Assembly: GCA_934047225.1 (NCBI GenBank)
Contig: OW203989.1
Span: 14,793,977-14,857,976 of the forward strand
Length of the DNA stretch: 64,000 bases
Origin: Ypsolopha sequella
Lineage: Eukaryota; Arthropoda; Insecta; Lepidoptera; Ypsolophidae
Direction: 5' to 3'
A model generated the notes under the pieces. It saw nothing but the letters and a program-made list of their open reading frames with translations, was not told the DNA's origin and did no database searches. A program made the position numbers and the translations under genes. Of the stretch, positions 10,255 to 23,075 are shown in pieces. Position 1 is the first letter of the stretch; every line of letters starts with the position of its first letter.

Positions 10255-10379
10255 ACACAAAACGGCTCACCTCGATAAAAGCATTTTATGATTGGAATAG
10301 CCGATCAATTTCAGCAGATTCAGACTGCCTTCATTTGTTTAAACCATGAATTATCTTCAACTTTCATTTAATTTCATAA
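10255..10379. repeat. Degenerate Penelope pseudo-LTR fragment
   Basis: 10262-10335 is a diverged copy of the terminal repeat at 2050-2135 (AACGGCTCACCTC, then TTTCAGCAGATT and GACTGCCTTCAT). The next bases, ATGAATTATCTTCAACTTTC, match the other end of that same repeat but in the opposite orientation. The fragment is therefore an inverted junction of two terminal-repeat pieces. Confidence 0.7.
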
Positions 10380-11107
10380 ATAGATAGATATTCTATTTCA
10401 GATGTTTTCTTTTAGAGATATCATATAAAAACCATTACCAAATCAGGATTATTATTTAATCTCACCACTGGTATTCTGAAAATATTTTAAACTAAGGCTT
10501 TATATTTTACAACGGAAGAACAAAAAAAAATTACTACGTGAGCTAATTTAAAAACTACTGCCCAAAGAAATCACAAAATATTTGACCAGAAAGCTACTTT
10601 TTCTATTATAAGCAAATTTCAAAGCCAGTGTAGTTTTCTGCCAACATTTTAGTAGTACCTGAAGTCGGTTATTCGTGAAACTTTTTAAATTAACTTCTCT
10701 ACCTGTAAGCTAAGAAAAAGCTGAAATTTTTAATTCTTAAAATGTTCTTTGCACTGAATAGAATTCTAAGATTTTTCTCGTATAAAGGAAATTCATTTAA
10801 CTAAAGTTACTAGACTAAAAAATCACAAGCAAGACCAAGAAAAAGTTGGCGTGGAAATTCCCGCTAGCAATTACGGGTAGAAGTTTCTTAGTATATTATT
10901 TAAGACCACGCCGGAATTAATTAAGGCAGTTGGAACCACGATAACTATAATATTGAGTCGTATATTATACATAATTATGCATAATTATACATAATTATCA
11001 TTTTAATTGCTGGTCAATAAGAGTGTAACCGTGCGTTTTTGTCCTGATTGTCAAGCATTCGGACGACTGTAAAACTTCAATCAAAGAGTTTTACGATGTC
11101 TATGTGG
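10380..11107. other. Unassigned DNA
   Basis: No gene or family recognised. A short tandem of ATTATACATAATTATGC-type sequence is near 10965-11000. Confidence 0.35.
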
Positions 11108-11545
11108 CAGGCAAATAGTAAAATTCGGCAAACGGCAACGTCAGTTTCTAAATACCCGCTGTTTTGCAATTTTCCGCTTGGCAAATTATAAAATGCCCGT
11201 TGTTTTGTGATTTGCCGAATGCAAATTGTAATATGACTTTGTCATTTTCTAAAAATCTGAAATCGAAAGTCATCGAAAGTTCATCAAAAAGTGAAAAATA
11301 GGTGCGACGACGAGCGGAGCGAGAAGGAGCGTGATATTGGGAGCCGAGCGAGGCGGAACGGAACTCAATACTTCCAACAGAATAACTATGGCGAGGCAAA
11401 TTATAAAATGCTGAATTCTACTATATGATGAAGATTCGTCAAATTGGAAAATAAACTGACGGTACCGTTTGTAAAATGCCAAATTATTATTATTTATTTT
11501 ATTATATATTTTATTATTTATTATTATTAATAATGTATTTGCCTG
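11108..11545 (+). mobile_element. Foldback MITE, copy 1
   Basis: Terminal inverted repeats start CAGGCAAATAGTAAAATTCG and end in TTTGCCTG. Further inside are inverted motifs of the GTTTGTAAAATGCC type, and a GC-rich core reads GACGAGCGGAGCGAGAAGG. Copies at 39330-39745 and 60179-60554 share the ends and the core. The right arm here has expanded into an (ATT)-rich stretch at 11485-11535. No transposase is present. Short minus frames across it are not genes. Confidence 0.75.
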
Positions 11546-12125
11546 TGATATCTCTAGTCTAGTCACCGAAATCATTATCATCATAGTCTGGTGAGTCCCC
11601 TAGTTACACACAAATTTATTTCAAAAATAAAAACCCAAAAAAGACATAAATTCTCACGACGTGAATCCCAGAGGACCTGTCAGAGGTATTACCAAGTATG
11701 AACTGTGAAATGCAACTCACAAACAGTAAACGGAGGTTCTCATGTCAATACTATTGCTTTAATAGTCAAGACGTTTGATAAAGCAAAAGACGACCAGTAA
11801 TAGTTTTAGAGGATTTTGAAATTCTCAATACTTGATGCAGAATGGGATAAAGCTGCAATATAACCATGAGTGTGTTGGCAACACCAACATTAAATGTATA
11901 ATTTATGTAATGTATCTGGGTACTCTATCTCCCTTAAAATACCTTTTGTGCTAATGTACCTAACAATCTTGTAAAATATTCAAAATTAATTAAACATTCC
12001 AAGTTTGGCAAGATTCAGTCTTTTTCAATCAACCCTATGGTAATCAATCCTTCAGAGTGGGTACAGTTTTTTGTTCCAGTCAAGTATTTATGAGCAAGTA
12101 AGAATGATGTTAATGAACTAAATTT
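11546..12125. other. Unassigned DNA
   Basis: No gene seen. Non-repetitive by eye. Confidence 0.35.
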
Positions 12126-12129
12126 CGAT

Positions 12130-12860
12130 GTGTACGTGTAAATGTTTTAACTTGTGCTTCGTATTTAATTCAATGTTCACTTTCACTTTTTGTTTTATAT
12201 ATATTAGAAACCATAAATATAACAATAAAAATAGGTCCACAAAAGAGAAGTAATATATCTGCACTTTGAAACACGAAAGCTTTTTCTTTGGAAAAGTGAA
12301 ATTCGGCAGTTTGGTAGTTGTTAGACATCTTAACGCTATATCAATAATTATGTCAACATAGGAAAGATTTAGTGGAGCTGTGACAAGGAATTTAAATAAA
12401 AGTAAAAAGAAGTATTTTTTTAATGGCCATTTCTTCCTTTTGGATTCATTCTCACAACTTGTTACTTAATCTGTATTCGTTTTTTTCAGAGAATTGTTTA
12501 TTTTTACCAATTTTTTATAATCCATATCTGATAAGGAACGAAGGTGCCCCTAAACAGTATCCATGAAAATAGAGTTTAAGATCTAAAATTTCTCATTTCA
12601 CCAGATTATTTTGACAAAAAGCTTTAAACAAAACCACTCCAGAAATTTTTCTTTGATGCGACCTGATTGAACGTTAAGCAATTTGCTTTGTAAAATTTTA
12701 ATGTGAGAAAAAATAAGGAGAGAAGAATGCCTCTTGACTCCTCCTAAATTACTTGCCTCGACTTATTTTTCTTTAAAGAGGCATGTTTTAATAATGATTT
12801 TGATTTATCACGTTTTTAATTTTATTAAAGATTCAAGTACGAAGTTCTGATCATGGTATC
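12130..12860 (+). repeat. Old direct duplication, unit 1
   Basis: Matches unit 2 (12885-13880) in order but with many substitutions. Examples: ATATCTGCACTTTGAAACACG (12258) against ATATCGGCACATCTAAATACG (13008); GATGCGACCTGATT (12656) against GATGCGACCTAAAT (13444); AAGGAGAGAAGAAT in both. It also contains GTGCCCCTAAACAGT at 12543, whose near reverse complement lies at about 12871. Confidence 0.55.
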
Positions 12861-12884
12861 CATGAATTTAAGAAAACTGTTTAG

Positions 12885-13880
12885 GGGTACAGGCTAAATA
12901 TTGTTGTGTCCGTTCCGTATCCTATTCGATGTTTTTGTTGTTTCTGGTTATTTATTTTACAAATACAACAAAGATAACCAAAAATGGATCCAGAAAGGAA
13001 AAGTGACATATATCGGCACATCTAAATACGAAAGTTATTTGTTTGGGACAAGTAAATTTAGCAGTTGGTGGATATCTTTTTGATAAATGTGAACTTACGA
13101 AAAATTTTGTGGAGCCTTCGTGAGGAACTGGAGAAAGCAAGAAAGAAAATGAAATTTATTCGTCACAAATTAAAACACGGAAAATTCTTAGAATAAAAAT
13201 AACATAAAAGCTAAACTTCCAAGAAAACAATTATATAATATACTACAAAATGTGACGAAAAGGTGTAAAGAAAATGTTTATTCGTTTTTCCAAGAGGATT
13301 GAAAATTTTACCTTTATTTGACCATTATGTACAACAGAATCAAATAAACCTGCCCAAAAACAATAGCATAAACCAAAAAAAAAAACTAAATTTATCTATT
13401 TTATTATGTGAACATTTTTGGAAAATATATGTAGTTTTTCATCGATGCGACCTAAATAAGTCAAGCATGCATCAAAATGAATATGTAAATTAGCTTTCTA
13501 GGAAATTTTTGAAACTCTTCCACAGGGAAGTAGTTTAGACGATATTTTTTGCTTGTAATTTTTTTATCAATTTCCTTATTTTTAGGAATTTAATTTTATA
13601 GTAGTTTTAGTTTAATTTATGAATATTTTTAAGTTGTTTAGTATTTTAGAATTTTAGGTTATTTAAGTAATTTAATGTTATTTGTTATCAATAAAGATTT
13701 TAAGCTATGATAGGATTAAAATAAGTGCGGAGTTAAGGAGAGAAGAATTTATGCAAAGACTGCCTCTAATTATTTTACTTTTAAGTGATGGCATATTTTA
13801 ATAATGATTTTGTTTTGTTGAAAATAAGCACGTTTTTCATTTAACTAAATATTTAAGTAAAGAAATGTTTAAGGTATAAA
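12885..13880 (+). repeat. Old direct duplication, unit 2
   Basis: The offset from unit 1 grows from about 740 to about 1020 bp, so unit 2 carries roughly 230 bp of extra sequence around 13500-13720. That extra part includes a LINE-like end, ATCAATAAAGATTTTAAGC. No reading frame is conserved between the units, so the duplicated sequence is not obviously coding. Confidence 0.5.
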
Positions 13881-15285
13881 AGCACTTCATGTTTTCTTTT
13901 GAGGAAATATATGAGAGAAGGAATAATGAGTCTCGCCAGATATTGGAGGAACCAGAGATACCTTGAAATGGCGCACGTTTAAATTGTCAGTGTCATTAGG
14001 TTCCGTAATTCGACACTTTTGGGAATTTTGACATTTTGTTTTCGTAAATTTCTCAACTGCTATATTTTTATACAAATAATTTCTTTGTACACCATGATTT
14101 CTTTCATATTTTTCGTTCCACCAGTTTTTCGACGATTTCTCAAATTAGATGCAAGTAAATATAGCCAAGCTATATATTTTTACAATCAACTTATTTTTCA
14201 ACAAAAAGCACTAAAACACAACAAATGGACTGATTTATGCAGTAAATGTTTCTTAGAACTCTGTAAGAGTACTCTAAGCTGAGTAAAAGTGGAGTAAAAG
14301 CACTCAATACAATCCACATCCTACAACAGCATCTTTCGAAACCATTACTAGAGTTATCGTATAAGCATGCAGTAATAGCAACGATATTGCTAAATAGCAA
14401 GTAGTTGCTTTTACTCGACTTTTATAAAAAATAAAACAAAATTTCGAGTAACCGCCGCCGTATAAAACGTCCAGTTCAGCGAATTAGCTGTCCCACAGCT
14501 GTTACAGAACGATGATGATACTGAAATAAAAAATATGATAAAAATGAATAAGGATAATGAAAAAATGTTATAGAAAGTGATTTGGTCACTTTAAATCAGC
14601 TTTCAAAAGGTCGTATAAAAATGCTATCAAATAGTGCTGTAAACGTTTATTCCACAATATTATAGCACAATTTAGTGAAAAATGCTAAATAGTTAAGATG
14701 ACCGCGTTTATACGATAAGTTGGTGTTTTGGCAACGTAAACTCAGCTGTTATTCGACTAAAAGCTGAGTAATCCATTCTTGTTCGACTATTTTGATTGGG
14801 TTTTCATCTTTATTTGTGTTTTAGTATTAATTTGTTACATGACGTTTTCAATCTCAACTAAAATCCTTGCGAGTAAAACTTTCTGAATCATAAAGTGTAC
14901 ACTTAATGTTACACTAGAGACTAATTTTAACCTCATTTTAGACGTATTTTTCAACAACACAAATCAAACAATTTATAAATGAACAAGAACAACGCTGTTG
15001 TGCTCGCAATAAAGCATTCGGAATTTAATTACACAAGACTGATGTCAGCAGTGAATTTGTAGTGCGCTTATCTTGTAGTGGACGCTAAGCTCCGAAACCT
15101 ACTCTATGCATTATATTATACTCACACGTGAATCTAGGAAAATTGCTTTAAGTGCTTAGATGATCAATATCTTCTATACTCACTAATAATTAAGTAGTAA
15201 AATAGTCATGTATGTATATTTAATGATATTTGAAATTAAAATTGAGATGGGTTATTAGTATTAGTCATATTTATTAGTATTGTAG
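13881..15285. other. Unassigned DNA
   Basis: No gene or repeat family recognised. Short frames at 13887-14400 lack motifs. Confidence 0.35.
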
Positions 15286-15287
15286 TA

Positions 15288-15495
15288 AGGCCAAAACTAC
15301 AAAATTTTTTTCTGTCTGTTGCGTTATTACTCAAGAACCACTCAACCGATTTGGATGTTTTTTTTTATTCATCATCGTTGTAAATCTGGTCAACATATAC
15401 AAGAGTTTTTGATAAAATAACCGCCAAGCCGAAAACTGTCTATAATTGAAAGACACTTCCACGTGAGCGAAGCCGTGGGCAAAAGCAAGTATTAC
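15288..15495 (+). repeat. RTE-type LINE 3' tail
   Basis: Contains the familiar lepidopteran end pieces AACCGATTTGGATG-like (here CAACCGATTTGGATG) and CACGTGAGCGAAGCCGTGGG followed by CAAAAGCAAGTA. This is the non-coding end of RTE-like elements and derived SINEs. Confidence 0.6.
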
Positions 15496-16010
15496 ATAAA
15501 CAAAAAACCCTAATTTATAATATGCTGAGTTTATAGGGGTGCTATAAATACTTGCAAATCTAATACCTTTATTAAAATGTTACCTTTATAATAGCAAAAT
15601 ACATAATTTTTCTGCGAAGGTTTTAGTAATTTAGAATATTGATAAGGGGTTTAATTTATTGAACTTTTTATAGTGTCATTAATAATAAAAAGCTAAAATT
15701 ATTCTGAATGAAAAATCCTTACAATAAATACGAGTATAATAAGCATCTTTAGAAAAAATCATTATTAAATTTTTAAAAATCCTGTTAACACTTATTTATT
15801 GTATTTATAAAAACAACAAGAATTTGTATAGGTATTAATATTAATAGTGGCGTAGGTACTTAAACACCTAATTCTCCTAGGTGAAAATTGCAAAGTTGTA
15901 TTTATAGAAACATTCAGTAGTCCACTTACCGCTTGTAAGGAACACAATCCTTATTTGTTTTGTGTATTCTGTACTATATAAAAATATAATAACTTAATTA
16001 AACAGTTTTA
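15496..16010. other. Unassigned AT-rich DNA
   Basis: No feature seen. Confidence 0.35.
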
Positions 16011-16011
16011 A

Positions 16012-16050
16012 ACGCTATATTTCGACCCCTCAGTGGGGTCGTCGTCAGGC
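16012..16050 (-). ncRNA. Hammerhead-like hairpin of a Penelope-type remnant
   Basis: The minus strand reads CTGACGA, an extra C, then GACCCC-loop-GGGGTC, then GAAATATAGCG. A CUGANGA / stem / GAAA order is the hammerhead ribozyme core, but the extra base makes the fold imperfect. The same arrangement occurs at 45351-45386 and 62051-62087. Penelope-like elements are known to carry hammerhead motifs in their terminal repeats. Activity is unproven. Confidence 0.4.
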
Positions 16051-17095
16051 GAATAGAAAAATATTATATTACATATAGGTATTTGAAGTTGGTTAGAAAA
16101 CCGCTGACATCTTTTGATATAAAATGTATATTTTAAATCATGCACCAGACTTTTTTAAAGGAGGATTTAGGTAGCCGGCGCTAGGTGGCGCTATCATGCA
16201 GAATACTCCGATCTTGAATATTTTGTTATGTATCGGATTTGATTATAAATTTATATTTAAGTCATTTGTTAAATAATTATATCATTATGAGTCAGGTCAG
16301 TCAAGTCAAAATCCTTATTTGTGTGATATTTGAACAATACTTTTGTTTTATATTCCCGTTAGATAACCCCGTTTATATTTTGTTTTGTACTTATACTTAG
16401 CCCGTAAAGTGGCATATTAGGCTCTATGGTGCCGAAAGTAAATCAATTTTTTATCAATCATTCTTCTGGTCAAGGGGCATATATTCCTTAAATTAGCAAC
16501 TCGATGTGCGTTGGTACAAATATCAACGGTCACTATACTTTTTACATAAACGCGATGGACGGAATAATATTTTCATCGTCTAATACAGTACTAAACTATA
16601 ATTTACTAAAATTTTAAAACAAGAACTATTAAAATTCCCGGGTAAACCCAAATTTTTATCGAGAATAAGCAAAATCAATTTATTACACAAAATCATATGT
16701 TTTTTAAACCCCCTGGAACTATGTAAATGCAACTGTTATAGGAGACCATATTTCAAAGGTTATAGGGGAACTAAATTTCAAAGGTTAATGGTTTAATTAA
16801 CGATATATATATTCTTTTATTGAATTTTGATTTTGCTTTTACCGCTTATGAGTTAACCCATTTTCAATGGATGCTCTTTCAATAAACGCTAGTAAGAACC
16901 GCCTAAACCCGTAAAATTAATTTATAATCTTGGGACACTCTTAGAGTGTAAATTCTAAATTCGAAGTGGAGACGATTGATGGTCCTGCACGTATTCTCCG
17001 CTACCGTTAGTATTATGCACTTCCTCTTGGTCAGTCACTCTAGCCAGCCCAGCTCTTAGAGTCGTTTAAATAATAAAATAAAATCAAACACTTAA
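16051..17095. other. Unassigned DNA
   Basis: No gene recognised. 16150-16215 is a short GC-rich patch (GTAGCCGGCGCTAGGTGGCG) of unknown origin. Confidence 0.35.
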
Positions 17096-17097
17096 AA

Positions 17098-17195
17098 AAG
17101 ACTAGCTTTTGCCCGCGGCATTTTTCTGGGATAAAATCTAGCCTAGGTCATTCTCCGGCCCATAAACTATCTGTATGCAAACAATCGTATTGATC
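17098..17195 (-). repeat. RTE-type 3' tail, minus strand
   Basis: Reads CTAGCTTTTGCCCGCGGC, then GGGATAAAATCTAGCCTAGG and GGCCCATAAACTATCTG. In reverse complement this is the common lepidopteran RTE/SINE tail. Confidence 0.55.
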
Positions 17196-18140
17196 TGTTG
17201 TCCTCATGCCTCATACAAACATTAATATTTTCAAAATTACTTTCATGAAGTTTTACATCCAAAATACGGTTTGCTCCTCGACTGAAATGAAATGAACTTC
17301 TATGGAGTTCATTTTGTAAATATTAAAGTTTTTTTTTTATTTTGTTTTCATGACTCCAGACATAAGGATATTAGGAGTAAGTTGACGTATGTTTTACAAA
17401 ACTTATTTCAGCCACTTGCTGCCAGGAGGATCCCAAACTTGATGTGTTTTGAAAATGTTTTTATTTTTCTTTTTAGAAAGCGAGTGGATGAAATGTAGTG
17501 ATGTCGTACATTTTTACTAGCAGCTCATTTGATAACCTAAAAGATAGGTTTCAGAAAAATAAATAAAAAGCCATGCAAAAAAATATGATGACGTTATAAA
17601 TACTAAACAATAATCACTAAGCAATATAACCATGTTCATTCTCATTCTAAAACGAATAACGAAGTCATTGACACCTCTACCATACTTCAATCATCAAGGA
17701 GCCCACGGAAAAACACTTGCCCCAAGACTATTGCACAAAATTTATCCCGCGATACACGAAATGTTATAATTTCTTTTCGAAATCGTTCTCAAGCGAACGA
17801 GTGTCTATCGTCAGTTGACGCATAAATTGTGTGTAAGGTAATCCCCAATGAAAATCTAAAAATTAAACACTTTTGTCTGTCTATCTCAGTATGTTTGTAT
17901 GCTCATGACTCACGTAAAAACTGCTAATTCAGATGGGGTAGTTACTGTTCTGTGGGTAAAGGTTTCGAAAAACTTGAATAAATGATACACATCGGTAGAT
18001 AGCGTTACTTTATTGAATTACGTTTTTAATATGGTGACTAGTTTAGACGTTTTTTGTAATGGTCTTATGAAATAAAATCAGATCCTACCTCTACATGTTA
18101 ATCTTCGATGTATACACTAAAATAAAATCTGGATGCCAGT
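17196..18140. other. Unassigned DNA
   Basis: No recognised feature. A 68-codon plus frame at 17292-17498 lacks motifs. Confidence 0.35.
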
Positions 18141-18142
18141 GT

Positions 18143-18480
18143 GGATCTGATAAGCTTAAACATCTTCAGAATCTAGGTATTAGATTTGTCTATGGTTTAC
18201 TTAAAAATTATCATGTGTCTAATTTTCGTCGTGAGCTTCAATGGCTAGCCATTGCTCTTCGTCGTCCCTTTCATATTTTCGCACAACTCTATAATAACCC
18301 CATTTCTCTAGATTATATCCGTGTTCGTTTTGAGCAGCTGTTTTAAACGGACAAAATTTCCGTCAATATAGGCTTAATCTGCTTTAAAAGATGCTTTGGT
18401 TTACAATCTAAATTAACGTTAAAATAACTATCTCAAATTTTCTCGACAGAACTTTGTTTAGTGCTATCTATCACATGAAA
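18143..18480 (+). pseudogene. Jockey/CR1-like LINE ORF2 C-terminal remnant
   Basis: The frame 18095-18343 contains KLKHLQNLGIRFVYGLLKN and HVSNFRRELQWLAIALRRPF. These match the segment after the reverse transcriptase thumb of Jockey-type LINEs (LQN..IR.I.GL, then FRR.L.WL...RR). It stops at TAA 18344; degenerate homology seems to continue to about 18480. The catalytic reverse transcriptase domain is absent, and no tail or target duplication was identified. Confidence 0.65.
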
Positions 18481-19800
18481 AAACAGATTTTAACTTTGAC
18501 ATCATGAAGGCAGTTGGGACACGAGTGCTGGTATCTCTTCATAGGCTGAACGAATGGCCCAATGGCTCATAATGTCACAGTTGGACACTATAATTATAGG
18601 TACTTTATCTCCGTACTTTTTTTGAAATAACATTTTTTTATATTTATTTAGTGCTTTATTTTTAGTTTTTCACTATAATTTTCGGTAATACACAGACTAA
18701 CACCTATTGAAGGTGTTCTGCAGTAGCATTCAAGTTTATGACAGAGATAATTTTTGCCAAACCCAAACCAAAAGAAGAAATATTAGTCACTGGTTGGTAA
18801 TATAAGCGATATTGTAATAAATTGGTGTTAAAATACATTCACAGCATAAAAACATGGTGTTATAGTATATAAAATAACACCGGTTTTCACGATACTGACA
18901 AAAGACGTAAGTATAGTACTTGTAAAATCATTTTGTATTATATTTGTTACATTGACATCTTACATCCTTCTAGATTAAGAAAGATAACCGAACTTGAAAC
19001 TATGTACAAGAAAACAAGCAAAAAGTTGTAAACTATTCTTTCCTTATGCATGACAACACAAAGCATAAAGAATGAGGGACGCATGATAAAAGATGTACAA
19101 CATTAAAACTGGTTAGAAGTTGTTTCTATTTAGCATATAGAATGGTCCCTGACGGTAGTGGTATTTTTCCCTCACTGTAAGACATTAAAATGCAAATAGA
19201 GGTCGTATGCAAGGCTAACACTGCGCCGCTACAGCCCGCTTCTTCGTTATTTTGCACTTTATTAGGGCAGACACATTAAACTGTAGTACAGCTGAATAAA
19301 ATGTACACAGAATTTCATGTTCTCAGGGAGCGAACCCTGTAAGCAAGAGGTCAAAGTTTCAAATCATGGCCGAAGGAAATTTTTCTCAAAATATTAAACT
19401 ACTGAATCCTACAATGCGCGTGGCCCGACACGCACTAGGCTAGTTTGTTGTGATAACAATGTTTACAAATAAATGTATCCACTTCACATGCAAGGTTTTT
19501 TCAATAACTATATTCTTTTTGATTTAACCTTATTTCGGTCACCGAACATTTATCAAACATAAAATGGTTTTCCTAGATTGAGATGAGAGCGGATATGAAA
19601 ACAGAAGAATTTGTTAAAGAAGCCCCTTAATGCCAAAATACTGGTGCTGACACAATGCCAACCTTCCGACTGTAAGTATTTGTATTTGTAAGTAACGTAT
19701 TTCCCGTTATACTTGGACAAAGACTGTAGAACATATTTGATACAGAAAAGGGATATATCAATATTGAGACATCGTTTAAAAATTATTATTTTCTTACTCC
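18481..19800. other. Unassigned DNA with a weak tRNA-like patch
   Basis: Near 19325-19375 there is a short stretch (GAGGTCAAAGTTTCAAATC) that could be a decayed SINE head. The rest has no recognisable content. Confidence 0.3.
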
Positions 19801-19805
19801 TTTTA

Positions 19806-19975
19806 AAAGCGGCGATAGTTCAGGGGTAGAACACAGGGGTATCTTCTCAATCTTGAGATCCAGGTTCGACCCTTTTTACGGAATTTACGTGCACAGTGTT
19901 TGTTCTTACATACCACTTGCTGAACAGTGAAGAAAAAAATCGTAAGGAAAACTACATGCTCTAAATAGCATGTAT
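19806..19975 (+). mobile_element. tRNA-derived SINE
   Basis: The head reads GCGGCGATAGTTCAGGGGTA (A-box-like) and, about 45 bases later, GGTTCGACCC (RNA polymerase III B box). The body GAACAGTGAAG, then ATCGTAAGGAAAACTACATG, is the typical lepidopteran SINE core. It is a 7SL-independent, non-coding element transcribed by RNA polymerase III and mobilised by a partner LINE. The 3' boundary is uncertain. A 90-codon minus frame across it is spurious. Confidence 0.65.
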
Positions 19976-20920
19976 TTATGACCGAAGTATGTTGATAGAG
20001 CGCACCACTCATCACGTTGGAACGTAATAATCGTTGGTGAAACGTGGGTATACTGAGTGTGGACTTACATTTCACATTTCACACGGAATACCTTTAACAC
20101 CCCCTTTGGGATTCATGTCGTATATACATTAATTCCTTTTCGAATATCTTTCACGTAATATTGAGTGGTCGTCGAAAACATACTTACTAAATAAAGGAAG
20201 ATACTAAAGGAAGTATACCAGTTAATATAGTTGGTAAGAAATTAAATTTACGTAGCTTTGTGACTTACAGACAAATATCGAAGAAATTTCTAGAGCTTTT
20301 CCCGAATTGGCAGTAAATAAAAAAAAATACATTACGTACACATCCAAAGGGTAAACCTACATAGAGCCGCATTAAACCTCATAAAAGCTTCAAACTGCAT
20401 TTTGGAATACTTTATTTGCTACAAAAATCACGTGGATTTGCTCAAACCAGTGCTACAAGAGGTACAAAGCGCTACGATCTATGCTACAAAAATAAAAGTA
20501 GAATAAGGTACAGTAAACTAAAGTAAAGTAGGCGATACTACAGCAGAATGGTGATGTTAACAGCGTATCTAAATAAACATTACTCATTTTGTTCATAAAC
20601 ACGTGTATCATAGAATATTTGAGACCCGAAGCTAGAATATAGTGGGCTTTACTATCATGATTCCAAGCCATTTAACTACACAGTCACTGCCTGTTTCACG
20701 TAGATGATAATCTATATGTTATGGGGAATAACAGCAGTTAGGGTTTTCCTTACAGACTAGCCTTTCGCACGCGGTCCGTCAACGAAGAATGTTACATTAA
20801 AAAACATTGAATATTTGGTATACGACGCTTTCATATGCCTAAAGAGTACAAATTATCTACAGAGTACATCTACAGAGTAGATATAGAGTGAGATGTTGGA
20901 AACAAGCTTAGGTTTCATGA
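19976..20920. other. Unassigned DNA
   Basis: No gene seen. 20450-20525 has loosely repeated GTACAAAGC/GCTACAA/GTACAGTAAACTAAAGTAAAG motifs. Confidence 0.3.
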
Positions 20921-20924
20921 CAAC

Positions 20925-20928
20925 GCTG

Positions 20929-20979
<51 letters not shown>

Positions 20980-20994
20980 GTGGTGATGATGATG

Positions 20995-21027
<33 letters not shown>

Positions 21028-21033
21028 ATGATG
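20925..21033. repeat. (GAT)n microsatellite
   Basis: An almost unbroken GAT/GGT trinucleotide array of about 110 bp. In lepidopterans such arrays commonly trail RTE ORFs, but no RTE codons are visible directly upstream here. The poly-Ile minus frame through it is an artefact. Confidence 0.95.
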
Positions 21034-21039
21034 ATCGAC

Positions 21040-21600
21040 TCCAACCATTGTCGATCATGGTGACCGCTTTGACTTATAGTCTTGTATTATATTTCATTAT
21101 GAGTTTATGTATTATATCATTCGTTCGTCCATGAATCGTTAATGGCACCTTAAAGCAAAACATACACAAGCTAAAATAATAGTATGAATTCGGGTAGGGA
21201 GTTTGTAGGTGTAAGTATGTTATTTGAGTTTTTAGGTACTCGATCGATAGAACCGTATGATCACCGATGCGCCCAAAAAGTTTGCGCTATAAATTCTACT
21301 TTGGTCGCAGTTGTGCCGAAAATTTTGCCGAATTTCCACCCGTTATTGAATTTTCAGTTCTTTTCTATTTTGGCTTACAGCTGCTCCTAAATTATTTCTC
21401 AATATGGTTTCGATGTGAATATTTGGCAAGCATTTCATGCATTTTCCCTGTTCCGTGCATCTATTTTAAAACCGACTTTAAAAAAAAGTATAATAATTCC
21501 ACTCGTGGATAATATTTGTATTAAGTAATATTTGTTTTATCTTTGTTATTCCGTTGATTTCTGTACATAAATAAATAAATAAAATAATAATAAAAAATTT
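21040..21600. repeat. Probable LINE-derived 3' sequence
   Basis: Contains AAAACCGACTTTAAAAAAAA (21468), a frequent lepidopteran repeat motif, and ends in an (AAAT)n/(AATA)n tail at 21568-21597. No coding portion. Confidence 0.4.
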
Positions 21601-23075
21601 GTCAACGAAAGGGTTATTAAAAGAGTCAAAAGCAATTTATACTAATTAACTAAGTGGCAGTATCCTACATTAATGTCGTGAATAATTCATATGAGTTCAT
21701 TAACCGTATTAACACCAGTAAACATCGGTTACCACAAATCAGTTCGTTAATTTGGTAGTTGTTCATATGTGTTGCAGCTTGCATTCCAATTATTATTTAT
21801 TAGCCAAACCTAAATATAATTATTATTGCTTTGAGAGTATTTGTGTAGTGATAGCATTTAGAAATATTAATTCCCTACAGAATGGATTCAACCATTGACG
21901 TAAAAAAAGCGTATGGAGCTTCGCTAACCCACAACTGAAGCACCCATAGTATGCCGATCCGCTTGTACGCTCGAGCCCAGCACGCACACATTCACATCAT
22001 AGTGTGCAATTTGCATAGTAAGTCCACTCACTCACTTATAAACCACCATCATTGCTATGCTCCAGTAGTTGCTTAGCTGCGACTGTGTCCGCCTTTTTTT
22101 ACGTCATTGTCTCCAACCTGTATTTAAATTGATTGATTACAGACACTTGATCCAAGAAACCTAAAAGGAAACTTTCATAAAATCAAATCGTAAATATTTA
22201 AAGGATAATATTAAATTGCACATCAAAAATAATATTTTGCGCACTAAATATCACCATCAGAAATCCTTCAACGCAGAAGAGAGCCGCTAGGTTAGATTAG
22301 TTCTACGACCGTCAGACATAACCTTCGTGGTTATTTTTCAACAACCTAAAAATCCTACAATCCTGCAGTTAGTATTTTTGGTGTGCAGTTAGTAAACTAA
22401 TTTTTGATCTGTAGTACACACTGTAGTAGTATTTTTAGTACTTTCTGTTGTGCGTTTAAATACAACCCATATTTAAATGAGAAAAAAACAACGATGTGTT
22501 AGAACCGTACATTAACCATTACAATTTTTGATTCTCAATTTGCCTTTGATTAACAATAGGTACACTATGGCTTGATCGTGGCTAAAGAAATTCTACTGGT
22601 AAGTGCCTATATTCATAAGGCTAAATAACAAATGATAAAGATGTTATCAAATGGTATTCATTTAAAAATCTTGTTAATATACGCACTTTATTGTACACAA
22701 AATAAAGTTCTAACTTAATCTGCAAGATGCATCTAAGCATGCTATTATCTGGATTGCTGCTGGATTGTGACATATTCTTTAACGATAATTAACATTTATG
22801 ATGACAACTAACTGTGATTTCGATAATGCTTCTTGAAAATGTTGTCATCTTTACAAAGCAATATATTTCATAATATTAAGAGCGGTTTCGCAGACGGATT
22901 GTGTAAAACCCGCATTTTCGTAATTAATCGAAACAGAACAATTAAATTCGAAATTCACTTAATAGTTATTCAATACAACCTTATTACCCGTGCATTGTGC
23001 ACGTTGAAAGTTTTGAATCTCTGTTTACAGAAGCTTGCTTGGATGGATACATTGACACGGTGACATTCAGATGTA
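21601..23075. other. Unassigned DNA
   Basis: No gene recognised on either strand. A poly-C run of about 16 bases lies at 23081-23097. Confidence 0.35.

Noticed and set aside
8100..11760. Similar phrases GTATGGACTGTGAAATG (8190) and GTATGAACTGTGAAATG (11697)
   Set aside because: The shared stretch is too short to define a repeat from this window alone.
20853..21044. Poly-isoleucine minus frame
   Set aside because: Translation of the GAT microsatellite.
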